A stretch of DNA of 5,722 nucleotides from JAADDV01 sp964582875. Its GTDB lineage: Bacteria > Aquificota > Aquificia > Aquificales > Hydrogenothermaceae. Position numbers and translations under genes: made by a program. The notes under the pieces are model-generated. The model was not told the origin of the DNA. It made no database searches and saw only the letters and a program-made list of their open reading frames with translations. The stretch covers positions 1 through 5,722 of the forward strand of contig CAZOTZ010000087.1 in NCBI GenBank assembly GCA_964582875.1, read 5' to 3'. This document shows, in pieces, positions 1-5,722 of the stretch; position 1 is the stretch's first letter; each line of letters starts with the position of its first letter.

Positions 1-5
1 GGAGG
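1..5 (+). promoter_or_regulatory. Shine-Dalgarno site of the first gene
   Basis: GGAGG lies five bases before the ATG at 11-13. It is a near-perfect ribosome binding site and fixes the start of the thioesterase-like gene. Anything further upstream, including its promoter, is outside the window. Confidence 0.8.
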
Positions 6-10
6 AAATA

Positions 11-400
11 ATGGATATAAAAACCCACCAAAAGATAGACCAGTCTTTGTGTGGAAAACCAACGGCTATTAAAGACAACGAATTTGCGACTGTTGTTCTT
101 GATACAACTGAAAAGATGACAGCTGATGAAAAAGGACTTGTCCATGGAGGTTTTTTGTTTGGAGCTGCAGACTACTGTGCGATGCTAACTGTAAATCATC
201 CAAATGTAGTTTTAGGTAAAGCTGACGTTGTTTTTATAAAACCTGTTAAAGTAGGGGACAAAGTAATCTTTGAAGGTGTTCTAAAAGAAGACAAAGGAAA
301 GAAAAAGATAGTAGAAGTAATAGGTAAAAACCAAAGGGATGAAATTGTTTTTAAAGGAGATTTCCACTGTTATGTCCTTGAAAAACACGTTTTAGAATAA
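11..400 (+). CDS. Hotdog-fold thioesterase-like protein (PaaI/4HBT type)
   Basis: This 129-residue protein has the size and pattern of a single-domain hotdog thioesterase, a family that hydrolyses acyl-CoA or similar thioesters in the cytoplasm. Seen directly: an HGG motif at residues 45-47 (GLVHGG) starts the central helix, with Asp54 on that helix in a position often catalytic in this family. It is followed by the beta-strand segment VVFIKPVKVGD (about 73-83), typical of the hotdog sheet. There is no signal peptide or membrane segment. The start is supported by GGAGG five bases upstream. hpt follows 35 bases later on the same strand, so co-transcription is possible, but a promoter-like sequence lies between them. 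The substrate cannot be told: small hotdog proteins range from aryl-CoA and acyl-CoA thioesterases to regulators. The fold is fairly sure; activity is inferred from the HGG and Asp residues. Confidence 0.8.
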   Translation: MDIKTHQKIDQSLCGKPTAIKDNEFATVVLDTTEKMTADEKGLVHGGFLFGAADYCAMLTVNHPNVVLGKADVVFIKPVKVGDKVIFEGVLKEDKGKKKIVEVIGKNQRDEIVFKGDFHCYVLEKHVLE

Positions 401-408
401 TCTATAAT
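378..408 (+). promoter_or_regulatory. Possible sigma-70 type promoter for hpt and the reductase
   Basis: TTGAAA (378-383, five of six to the -35 consensus) is followed after 19 bases by a perfect TATAAT (403-408). Transcription would begin near 415, leaving a leader of about 20 bases that still includes the hpt ribosome binding site. The spacer is two bases longer than ideal and the -35 lies inside the end of the preceding coding region. Chance matches are also common in AT-rich DNA. It is therefore a candidate only. Confidence 0.4.
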
Positions 409-424
409 AGTTAAAAAAATATCT

Positions 425-428
425 GGAG
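425..428 (+). promoter_or_regulatory. Ribosome binding site that selects the hpt TTG start
   Basis: GGAG ends seven bases before the TTG at 436-438. The same frame has a stop (TAA) at 412-414 and no ATG or GTG between, and the next in-frame ATG is codon 66, inside the conserved fold. The site therefore decides the TTG as start. Confidence 0.7.
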
Positions 429-435
429 TGGTCAG

Positions 436-963
436 TTGGAAATAAACGGAAGAAAAGCAGAAGTGCTTATAAAAGAAGAGGAAATCAAGAAAAAAGTAAA
501 AGAACTTGGAGAAAAAATATCTAAAGATTTTGAAGGAAAAGATATCCTCGTTGTTGGGATACTAAAAGGTTCATTTATTTTTATAGCTGACCTGGTTAGA
601 GAGATAAAAGGAAATGTGTTTGTTGATTTCATGCAGGTATCATCTTACCATACAAGTATGGAAAGTAGTGGAGAAGTTATCTTTGTAAAGGATATTTCAA
701 CAGATATAAAAGGAAAAAATGTTCTAATCGTTGATGATATTATAGATACTGGTAGAACATTAGAAGCTCTTGTTGAAGCCCTATCCCAGAGGGAACCTTC
801 AGTTATAAAGACCTGTGTCCTCCTTGATAAAAAGGAAAGAAGAGAAGTTGATTTTGAGCCAGATTACACTGGTTTTGTTATCCCAGATAAATTTGTTATT
901 GGTTATGGTTTAGACTGGGCAGAAAAAGGAAGAACACTAAAGGATATATACGCTGTTTTATGA
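436..963 (+). CDS. hpt: Hypoxanthine (guanine) phosphoribosyltransferase
   Basis: This purine-salvage enzyme of the cytoplasm joins hypoxanthine, and usually guanine, to PRPP to give IMP or GMP. At 175 residues it has the normal bacterial length. Motifs seen: LKG at 43-45 (pyrophosphate-binding loop); the flexible loop SSYHTSMESSGEV at 69-81; the PRPP-binding motif VLIVDDIIDTGRTL at 96-109, with Asp104 at the catalytic-base position; Lys132 (LLDKK), matching the lysine that contacts the purine 6-oxo group; and PDKFVIGYGLD at 150-160, whose Phe153 stacks on the base and whose Asp160 matches a metal/base contact. Arg166 matches the conserved pyrophosphate-side arginine. Trp161 stands where many relatives have Tyr. 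The start is a TTG with a good ribosome binding site. The stop overlaps the next gene by ATGA, implying coupled translation with the reductase. Xanthine or guanine preference cannot be read safely from the sequence. Confidence 0.95.
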   Translation: MEINGRKAEVLIKEEEIKKKVKELGEKISKDFEGKDILVVGILKGSFIFIADLVREIKGNVFVDFMQVSSYHTSMESSGEVIFVKDISTDIKGKNVLIVDDIIDTGRTLEALVEALSQREPSVIKTCVLLDKKERREVDFEPDYTGFVIPDKFVIGYGLDWAEKGRTLKDIYAVL

Positions 964-1685
964 AGAAAGTAGTTTTTATAACAGGTGTATCAAAAGGGAT
1001 AGGAAAATCCTTAGCACTGAAGTTTAAAAGAGAGGGATTTTTTGTAGCAGGATTATCAAGGAGTAAACCTGATTTTGATATAGATTTATTTATAAAAGCA
1101 GACCTTACAAAAGATAAGCCCCAGGATGTTGTAGAAAAACTTATAGAAAAAACTGGCAGATTAGATGTCCTTATAAACAATGCTGGTATTGGTCTGTATG
1201 AAAGCTGGGAAAATACAAACGAGAAAGACCTAAGATACCTTTTTGAGGTTAATTTTTTCTCTGTTGTTTCTTTAACAAAAGCCTCTTTACCATATCTGAA
1301 GGAAACAAAAGGAGATATTATTAATGTGTCATCAGTAGCTGGAAAAATACATGTCCCATTTATGGGAGGATACTGTAGCTCAAAATTTGCCTTAAATGCT
1401 TTTTCATACTCACTGAGAGCAGAGTTAAAACCTTATGGAATAAACGTTTTAAACCTTATTGTTGGGAGGATAAATACAGGGTTCTCAAGTCGTTCTTTAG
1501 GCTCTTTGAAACCTCCTGAAACTCCTTTTGGAGCAAAAGCTGAAGATTTAGCAGAAAAAACATTTGAGGCTTACAAAAAAAGGAAAAGAGAAATAGTATT
1601 TCCATGGTGGTACAGGATTTTCATTTTTATTGGTAATAGATTTCCTGATATTTATGACAAAATCAGTTTGAAGAAGTGGGATTAG
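960..1685 (+). CDS. Short-chain dehydrogenase/reductase (classical SDR, NAD(P)-dependent)
   Basis: This 241-residue classical SDR is an oxidoreductase with a Rossmann fold. Seen: the dinucleotide motif TGVSKGIG at 8-15; Arg34 after the second strand (GLSRS), which may favour NADPH; an Asp48 in the ADLT segment; NNAG at 73-76; and the full catalytic tetrad Asn98, Ser125, Tyr138 and Lys142 (YCSSK). The usual Pro-Gly after the sixth strand reads Val-Gly (VGRINTGF, 168-175). The C-terminal tail has an aromatic, hydrophobic stretch (PWWYRIFIFIG, 215-225) that could touch the membrane or form a hydrophobic substrate lid; this is inference. The ATG overlaps the hpt stop as ATGA, and the nearest AGGA is about 15 bases upstream, so translation probably depends on ribosomes finishing hpt. 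The substrate is unknown. It is not clearly FabG, because its tail differs and it is not in a fatty-acid gene cluster. Confidence 0.88.
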   Translation: MKKVVFITGVSKGIGKSLALKFKREGFFVAGLSRSKPDFDIDLFIKADLTKDKPQDVVEKLIEKTGRLDVLINNAGIGLYESWENTNEKDLRYLFEVNFFSVVSLTKASLPYLKETKGDIINVSSVAGKIHVPFMGGYCSSKFALNAFSYSLRAELKPYGINVLNLIVGRINTGFSSRSLGSLKPPETPFGAKAEDLAEKTFEAYKKRKREIVFPWWYRIFIFIGNRFPDIYDKISLKKWD

Positions 1686-1855
1686 TTAAAAACCGTTTTT
1701 CTTCCCAGGAATATGATTTTCTATCTCTGTTAAAACATCTTCAAAAAAAACATTAAAGTAAGGTTCAATCTTTTCTTTTATATGATTTTTGAGCCTTCCT
1801 ATCTCTTTTTCATTCCACTGGACAGCATTTCCCCATCTGATAATCATCTGGTCGT
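1686..1855 (-). CDS. C-terminal end of an unrecognised protein, cut by the assembly gap
   Basis: Reading the minus strand from 1853 to the TAA at 1686-1688 gives 55 uninterrupted residues and a stop. The two bases 1854-1855 belong to a split codon, and the 5' part is lost in the Ns. Reading from the gap, the fragment begins DQMIIRWGNAVQW, continues as charged helix-like sequence (NEKEIGRLKNHIKEKIEPYF), and ends HIPGKKNGF. Codon use and the Lys/Glu/Ile richness match the neighbouring genes, and the other two minus-strand frames are stopped early. This supports real coding sequence, although 55 codons is modest evidence. The gene converges on the reductase with no base between the two stop codons, and it lies on the same strand as uvrA-fliP-fliQ, so it may be the last gene of that transcript. 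I recognise no family. It does not look like FliR or FlhB, because the visible part is not membrane-like. Confidence 0.6.
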
Positions 1856-1955
1856 NNNNNNNNNNNNNNNNNNNNNNNNNNNNNNNNNNNNNNNNNNNNN
1901 NNNNNNNNNNNNNNNNNNNNNNNNNNNNNNNNNNNNNNNNNNNNNNNNNNNNNNN
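1856..1955. other. Assembly gap of 100 Ns
   Basis: Exactly 100 consecutive Ns, the usual placeholder for a scaffold gap of unknown size. It hides the 5' part of the truncated minus-strand gene and whatever follows fliQ. Any reading frame drawn across it is artificial. The 16 bases between the gap and the fliQ stop (1956-1971) are too few to assign. Confidence 0.97.
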
Positions 1956-1971
1956 TTTTCAAGAATAACTA

Positions 1972-2241
1972 CTACTGAATAATCGTAAGTATATTAACCA
2001 TCAGTTCCCTGATAAAATCAATTATTGTTCTGAACATCCATGAACCGAAAAATATCAAAGCAAGTATCGTAACAACAATTTTTGGTATGAAAGTAAGGGT
2101 CATTTCCTGTATCTGGGTTGCCGCCTGAAAAATACTTATAAGTAGCCCGACTATAAAAGTCAGGAGTATAACTGGTGTGCCTACTATCAAGGCTGTTTCC
2201 ATTGTTTGTTCAAAAAGCTGAATAGCCTGGTCTACTGTCAT
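1972..2241 (-). CDS. fliQ: Flagellar biosynthesis protein FliQ
   Basis: FliQ is a small inner-membrane subunit of the flagellar type III export gate, assembling around FliP with FliR at the centre of the basal body. The 89 residues match the usual family length. Two hydrophobic membrane hairpin segments are seen at about 16-38 and 50-72. The family hallmark AATQIQEMTLTFIPK sits between them at 40-54, with Gln43-Ile44-Gln45-Glu46 in the conserved loop. The ATG at 2241-2239 overlaps the fliP stop as ATGA. The only upstream purine-rich signal is GAGAG within the end of fliP, so coupled translation is likely. The gene ends in TAG only 16 bases before the assembly gap. fliR, the common next gene, is not visible. 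Type III secretion homologues (SctS) are similar, but FliP beside it has the flagellar form. Confidence 0.95.
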   Translation of the reverse strand: MTVDQAIQLFEQTMETALIVGTPVILLTFIVGLLISIFQAATQIQEMTLTFIPKIVVTILALIFFGSWMFRTIIDFIRELMVNILTIIQ

Positions 2242-2960
2242 TTATAACTCTCTATAAGTGCTTTTGTTAAAAGCTCAAAACCATCGGCAAGAACAAAAAG
2301 GATTATCTTAAATGGTAAAGATATAAGCATCGGCGGAATCATCATCATTCCCATAGCCATAAGTATACTTGCAATTAAAAGGTCTATTATAAGGAAAGGT
2401 AAGAATATGATGAACACTATCTCAAAAGCTGTTTTGATTTCGCTTATCATAAAAGCTGGTATTAGAGAAAGCATACTAACTTCTTCTGGAGATTTCGGTT
2501 TTTCTTTAGCAAGGTCTAAAAAAAGTTTCAGGTCTTCTTTTCTTGTGTTATGGAGCATAAATCTTTTTACAGGTTCTGTTGCTTTTTTTATTGCTTCAAT
2601 ATCTGTTATCTCTTTTTTTAAATAAGGTTGAACTGCATTTTTATTTATATCCTCAAAAACTGGTTTCATAACAAAAAAGGTTAAAAAAAGAGCAAGAGCT
2701 ACAATAACCTGATTAGGTGGAGACTGGGGAATACCAAGAGCATGTCTTAAAAGAGATAGTACTATAACAATACGAACAAAGGAAGTCATCATTATAAGTA
2801 TTGATGGGGCAAGGGATAAAACTGTTATAAGAAATAAGATTTTTAACGTTATATCAAGGTTTTTTATCTGGTCTAAAGTCTGGGATACTATATCCTGCTG
2901 GGCAAATGAAACCCCAAAGGTTAAGAATACAACTATTAAAGAAACAGCTACTTTATTCAC
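2238..2960 (-). CDS. fliP: Flagellar biosynthesis protein FliP
   Basis: FliP forms the pentameric core of the flagellar type III export gate through which rod, hook and filament proteins pass. The 240-residue protein starts with a signal peptide (hydrophobic 4-19, likely cleaved after S-F-A at residue 20), usual for FliP. Conserved blocks follow: MMTSFVRIVIVLSLLRHALG at 57-76, then PQSPPNQV at 78-85, a soluble charged middle region (about 103-162), and the C-terminal membrane part with PAFMISEIKTAFEIVF at 168-183. The methionine-rich loop GMMMIPP at 204-210 is known from FliP structures to form the gasket that closes the pore. The start is GTG, chosen for its AAGGAAG ribosome binding site and because the signal peptide begins there. 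It lies 35 bases after uvrA and overlaps fliQ by four bases. Expression may come from uvrA read-through or from a weak local promoter. Confidence 0.96.
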   Translation of the reverse strand: MNKVAVSLIVVFLTFGVSFAQQDIVSQTLDQIKNLDITLKILFLITVLSLAPSILIMMTSFVRIVIVLSLLRHALGIPQSPPNQVIVALALFLTFFVMKPVFEDINKNAVQPYLKKEITDIEAIKKATEPVKRFMLHNTRKEDLKLFLDLAKEKPKSPEEVSMLSLIPAFMISEIKTAFEIVFIIFLPFLIIDLLIASILMAMGMMMIPPMLISLPFKIILFVLADGFELLTKALIESYK

Positions 2961-2963
2961 TCT

Positions 2964-2970
2964 CTTCCTT
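2964..2970 (-). promoter_or_regulatory. Ribosome binding site of fliP (GTG start)
   Basis: On the minus strand AAGGAAG ends three bases before the GTG at 2960-2958; its GGA core is five bases from the start. It supports the GTG as the true start, placing it right before the signal peptide. Confidence 0.7.
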
Positions 2971-2989
2971 TGACTTTATTTTGATAAAT

Positions 2990-2998
2990 AGTATATCA
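2990..2998 (-). promoter_or_regulatory. Weak candidate extended -10 promoter for fliP-fliQ
   Basis: Minus-strand TGATATACT overlaps the uvrA stop codon and resembles an extended -10 element (TGnTATAAT). A start about seven bases downstream would leave a leader of some 22 bases that includes the fliP ribosome binding site. There is no recognisable -35, and no match to flagellar sigma-28 or sigma-54 promoter patterns was seen. In AT-rich DNA this could be chance. Confidence 0.22.
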
Positions 2999-5722
2999 AA
3001 CACTGATAGGGGTTAGGTACTTCCTTAAAAACTTTCCTGTGTAGGAGTTAGGGTTGTTTGCTACATCTTCTGGTGTTCCTGTTGCCACTACCATTCCTCC
3101 TCCTGTACCTCCTTCTGGTCCAAGGTCTATTATCCAGTCGGCATTTTTAATAACATCAAGATTATGTTCTATAACAACAACAGTATTCCCTTTTTCAACA
3201 AGTTTGTTTAGAACCCGTATTAGCTTTTCAACATCGTGGGAATGTAATCCGGTAGTTGGCTCATCAAGTAGATAAAGTGTTCTTCCTGTATCCCTTTTGG
3301 AAAGCTCCCTTGTCAGTTTAATTCTCTGAGCTTCTCCTCCAGACAAAGTTGTTGCAGGTTGACCAAGTTTAATGTAGTCAAGACCAACATCATAAAGAAC
3401 CTGTAGCTTATTTCTTATTGATGGAATGTTTTTAAAAAACTCCAGAGCTTCAGCTACAGTCATATCAAGAACGTCTGCTATATTTTTCCCTTTATACTCT
3501 ATGGAAAGGGTTTCTTTGTTGTACCTTTTTCCCTGACAGACTTCACATACTACGTAAACGTCAGGTAAAAAGTGCATTTCAATTTTTACAACACCATCTC
3601 CTTTACACGCTTCACATCTCCCACCTTTGACATTAAAAGAAAAACGACCTGGTGTATATCCCCTGAGTTTTGCCTCTGGTGTAGCTGCAAAAAGAGCCCT
3701 TATGTTGTCAAACACTTTTGTATATGTTGCTGGATTTGAACGGGGTGTTCTTCCAATTGGAGACTGGTCAACATTAATAACTTTGTCTATATGTTCCCAT
3801 CCTTCTATACTATCGTGTTTTCCTACATTTTCATTTCTGTGGTAAAACCTGTTTTTTGCAGCCTGCCACAGAATATCGTATATGAGGGTAGATTTCCCAC
3901 TACCTGAAACACCTGTTATAGCAACAAATAAACCGAGGGGAATTTCTACATCTATATTTTTCAGGTTGTGTTCTTTAGCTCCTTTTATCACAAGTTTTTT
4001 CTCTGGGTCTGGGGTTCTTCTTTTTTCTGGAACAGGAATTGAAAGTTTTCCACTTAAATACTTTCCTGTTAACGATTTATCGTTTTTCATTATTTCTTCT
4101 GGAGTTCCTACAGCTACAACTTCACCACCATAAACACCACTACCAGGTCCCATATCTACAATAACATCTGCTTCTTCAATGGTTTCCGGGTCGTGTTCAA
4201 CAACAATAACAGTGTTGTCAAGGTCTCTAAGTTCTTTCAACGTGCTTATGAGTTTTGCTGTATCCCGGGGATGAAGACCTATAGAAGGTTCATCAAGGAC
4301 ATAAAGAACTCCACTTAGTTTAGAACCTATTTGTGTTGCGAGCCTTATTCTCTGAGCTTCTCCCCCTGAAAGGGTTGTTGCAGAACGTTCAAGGGTTAGA
4401 TAGTCAAGTCCAACATCAAGGAGAAATTTAAGCCTTTCTTTTATTTCCTTTATTATCTTTTCTCCTACTATCTTTTCTTTTTCAGATACAGGTTTATAAC
4501 TGTCAAAAAACTGGTAAGCTTCTTTTATATTCATTCTGACAACATCCCATATAGATTTGCCGTTAAAAAACACGTAAAGAGCTTCTTTTCTTAGTCTTGA
4601 ACCTCTGCAGACAGGGCATTGTACTTCTCTTATATACTTTTCTAACTCCTCCCTTTGTTTCTCGTTGTCTGTTTCAAGGTACTTCCTTTCAAGGTGGGGG
4701 ATAATCTCAACTAAAAGCTCCTCTTTTACATCCTCAGGAAGGTCTTTGAATTTTGTATATTTATTGATACCGTTGTAGTAGAGAATATCAAAAATCATTC
4801 CCTTTATGTATTTGAAATAAAAGCTATCTGCTATTCTGAAAGCTTCTATTACTGACCTGTTTTTATCAATAAGGGCATCAACATCTATTTTGTGTATTAC
4901 ACCTAAACCTTTACATTCAGGACAGGCTCCATAGGGACTATTAAAAGAAAAAAGTCTTGGGGAAAGCTCTGCTATGGAAAATCCATGTTCTGGACAGGCA
5001 AATTTTTCACTGAATAGATAATCTTTTCCTTCATTTAGATTACTAACTATAACAAGACCATCACCAAGTTTTAAAGCCTGTTCTAAGCTGTCTACAAGTC
5101 TGGACCTTATACCTTCTTTTATAACTATCCTGTCAACAACAACTTCAATTGTATGTTTTTTATTTTTGTTAAGTTCAGGAACTTCTTCTACAAGGTATAT
5201 TTCACCATCTACCCTTACCCTTGGATATCCCATTCTGTTTATTTTTTCTAATATATCTTTATGCTGTCCTTTTTTTCCCTTTACAACAGGTGCCAGTATT
5301 TGAATTCTTGTCCCCTCTGGAAAAGATAAAACCTGTTGGGCTATCTCTTCAGGAGACTGGGAAGATATGAGATTTCCACACTCTGGACAGTGGGGTTTAC
5401 CTACCCTTGCAAAAAGAAGCCTCAAATAGTCGTATATTTCTGTTACGGTTCCTACTGTTGAACGGGGATTTTTTGATGTTGTTTTCTGGTCTATAGCTAT
5501 TGCTGGAGATAATCCTTCTATACTATCAACATCTGGTTTTTCCATTAAACCTAAAAACTGTCTTGCGTAAGCTGAAAGACTTTCAACATAGCGTCTTTGC
5601 CCTTCAGCATATATAGTATCAAATGCAAGGGATGATTTTCCTGAACCTGAAGGTCCAGTAATTACTATAAGCTTATTTTTAGGAATCTCTAAATCTATGT
5701 TTTTAAGGTTATGTTGCCTTGC
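2996..5722 (-). CDS. uvrA: UvrABC excinuclease subunit A (5'-partial)
   Basis: UvrA is the dimeric DNA-damage sensor ATPase of nucleotide excision repair; it loads UvrB onto lesions in the cytoplasm. The frame is open to the window edge, giving 908 residues. The Met at 5545 is internal (in FLGLMEKPDVD), and by comparison with E. coli UvrA only about eight N-terminal residues are missing. Domains by visible residue: Walker A GPSGSGKSS 23-31; CPEC 112-115; first zinc module Cys243, His246, Cys267, Cys270; a further CPVC 369-372; ABC signature LSGGEAQR 451-458; Walker B with LDEPSIGLH 476-484 and switch His510; second Walker A GVSGSGKS 604-611; second zinc finger C-X2-C-X19-C-X2-C at 703, 706, 726 and 729; second signature 793-800; and second Walker B with LDEPTTGLH 819-827. 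Both ATPase cassettes look intact. It is followed by fliP after 35 bases on the same strand with no terminator seen. No LexA-type control region is visible, as the promoter is outside the window. Confidence 0.98.
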   Translation of the reverse strand, partial: ARQHNLKNIDLEIPKNKLIVITGPSGSGKSSLAFDTIYAEGQRRYVESLSAYARQFLGLMEKPDVDSIEGLSPAIAIDQKTTSKNPRSTVGTVTEIYDYLRLLFARVGKPHCPECGNLISSQSPEEIAQQVLSFPEGTRIQILAPVVKGKKGQHKDILEKINRMGYPRVRVDGEIYLVEEVPELNKNKKHTIEVVVDRIVIKEGIRSRLVDSLEQALKLGDGLVIVSNLNEGKDYLFSEKFACPEHGFSIAELSPRLFSFNSPYGACPECKGLGVIHKIDVDALIDKNRSVIEAFRIADSFYFKYIKGMIFDILYYNGINKYTKFKDLPEDVKEELLVEIIPHLERKYLETDNEKQREELEKYIREVQCPVCRGSRLRKEALYVFFNGKSIWDVVRMNIKEAYQFFDSYKPVSEKEKIVGEKIIKEIKERLKFLLDVGLDYLTLERSATTLSGGEAQRIRLATQIGSKLSGVLYVLDEPSIGLHPRDTAKLISTLKELRDLDNTVIVVEHDPETIEEADVIVDMGPGSGVYGGEVVAVGTPEEIMKNDKSLTGKYLSGKLSIPVPEKRRTPDPEKKLVIKGAKEHNLKNIDVEIPLGLFVAITGVSGSGKSTLIYDILWQAAKNRFYHRNENVGKHDSIEGWEHIDKVINVDQSPIGRTPRSNPATYTKVFDNIRALFAATPEAKLRGYTPGRFSFNVKGGRCEACKGDGVVKIEMHFLPDVYVVCEVCQGKRYNKETLSIEYKGKNIADVLDMTVAEALEFFKNIPSIRNKLQVLYDVGLDYIKLGQPATTLSGGEAQRIKLTRELSKRDTGRTLYLLDEPTTGLHSHDVEKLIRVLNKLVEKGNTVVVIEHNLDVIKNADWIIDLGPEGGTGGGMVVATGTPEDVANNPNSYTGKFLRKYLTPISV

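Noticed and set aside
432..632. Minus-strand open frame opposite hpt
   Set aside because: It is a low-complexity Ser/Phe/Ile-rich shadow of the well-supported hpt frame, as expected when Lys/Glu-rich coding DNA is read backwards.
896..1180. Minus-strand open frame across the hpt-reductase junction
   Set aside because: It lies fully antisense to two recognised genes and has no family-like motif or ribosome binding site of note.
1688..1700. Inverted A5/T5 repeat after the reductase as a bidirectional terminator
   Set aside because: The stem would be five A-T pairs around a three-base loop, too weak to act as an intrinsic terminator, and it lies inside the minus-strand coding region.
1782..1982. 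Plus-strand open frame running through the N gap
   Set aside because: About half its codons are Ns, so it is an artefact of the gap. It is antisense to the better-supported minus-strand fragment and to the end of fliQ.
2407..2625. Plus-strand open frame inside fliP
   Set aside because: It is antisense to the conserved fliP coding region, with Ser/Ile/Phe-rich composition typical of shadow frames.
3054..4133. Three plus-strand open frames inside uvrA
   Set aside because: All are antisense to conserved UvrA domains (second ATPase cassette and zinc finger region) and resemble no protein.
3246..4366. Repeated similar segments within uvrA
   Set aside because: The signature and Walker B stretches of the two ATPase halves look alike at the DNA level because UvrA has two homologous ABC cassettes; this is not a mobile or tandem repeat.

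Overview
The window is an AT-rich bacterial contig piece (about one third G+C by eye). Its proteins are rich in Lys, Glu and Ile, and many Arg codons are AGA/AGG. Together with the flagellar export genes this suggests a motile thermophile, possibly of the Aquificota (Persephonella/Sulfurihydrogenibium-like). That placement is inference from composition and general look, not a demonstrated match. A run of exactly 100 Ns (1856-1955) shows that this is scaffolded draft sequence, and the true size of that gap is unknown.

Layout. Left block, plus strand (1-1685): a small hotdog-fold thioesterase-like protein, hypoxanthine phosphoribosyltransferase (hpt, TTG start), and a short-chain dehydrogenase/reductase that overlaps hpt by an ATGA. 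A good -10 box with a plausible -35 sits between the first two genes, so hpt and the reductase may have their own promoter as well as read-through.

Middle (1686-1971): directly against the reductase stop codon, with no base between, is the 3' end of a minus-strand gene. Its 55 visible C-terminal residues run into the N gap. I do not recognise it. The rest of the gap region is unreadable.

Right block, minus strand (5722 down to 1972): uvrA, missing only about its first eight residues at the window edge, then fliP and fliQ. uvrA and fliP are 35 bases apart, and fliP and fliQ overlap by an ATGA. UvrA is the damage-recognition ATPase of nucleotide excision repair. FliP and FliQ are membrane components of the flagellar type III export gate. 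The pairing of a repair gene with flagellar genes looks like operon packing rather than shared function. fliR, the usual next gene, would lie in or beyond the gap if it is present.

No RNA gene, CRISPR array, insertion sequence or convincing rho-independent terminator was found. I see no evidence of an undescribed system. The points worth a second look are the hidden truncated gene beside the gap, the end-to-end convergent stop codons, and the uvrA-fliP-fliQ arrangement.
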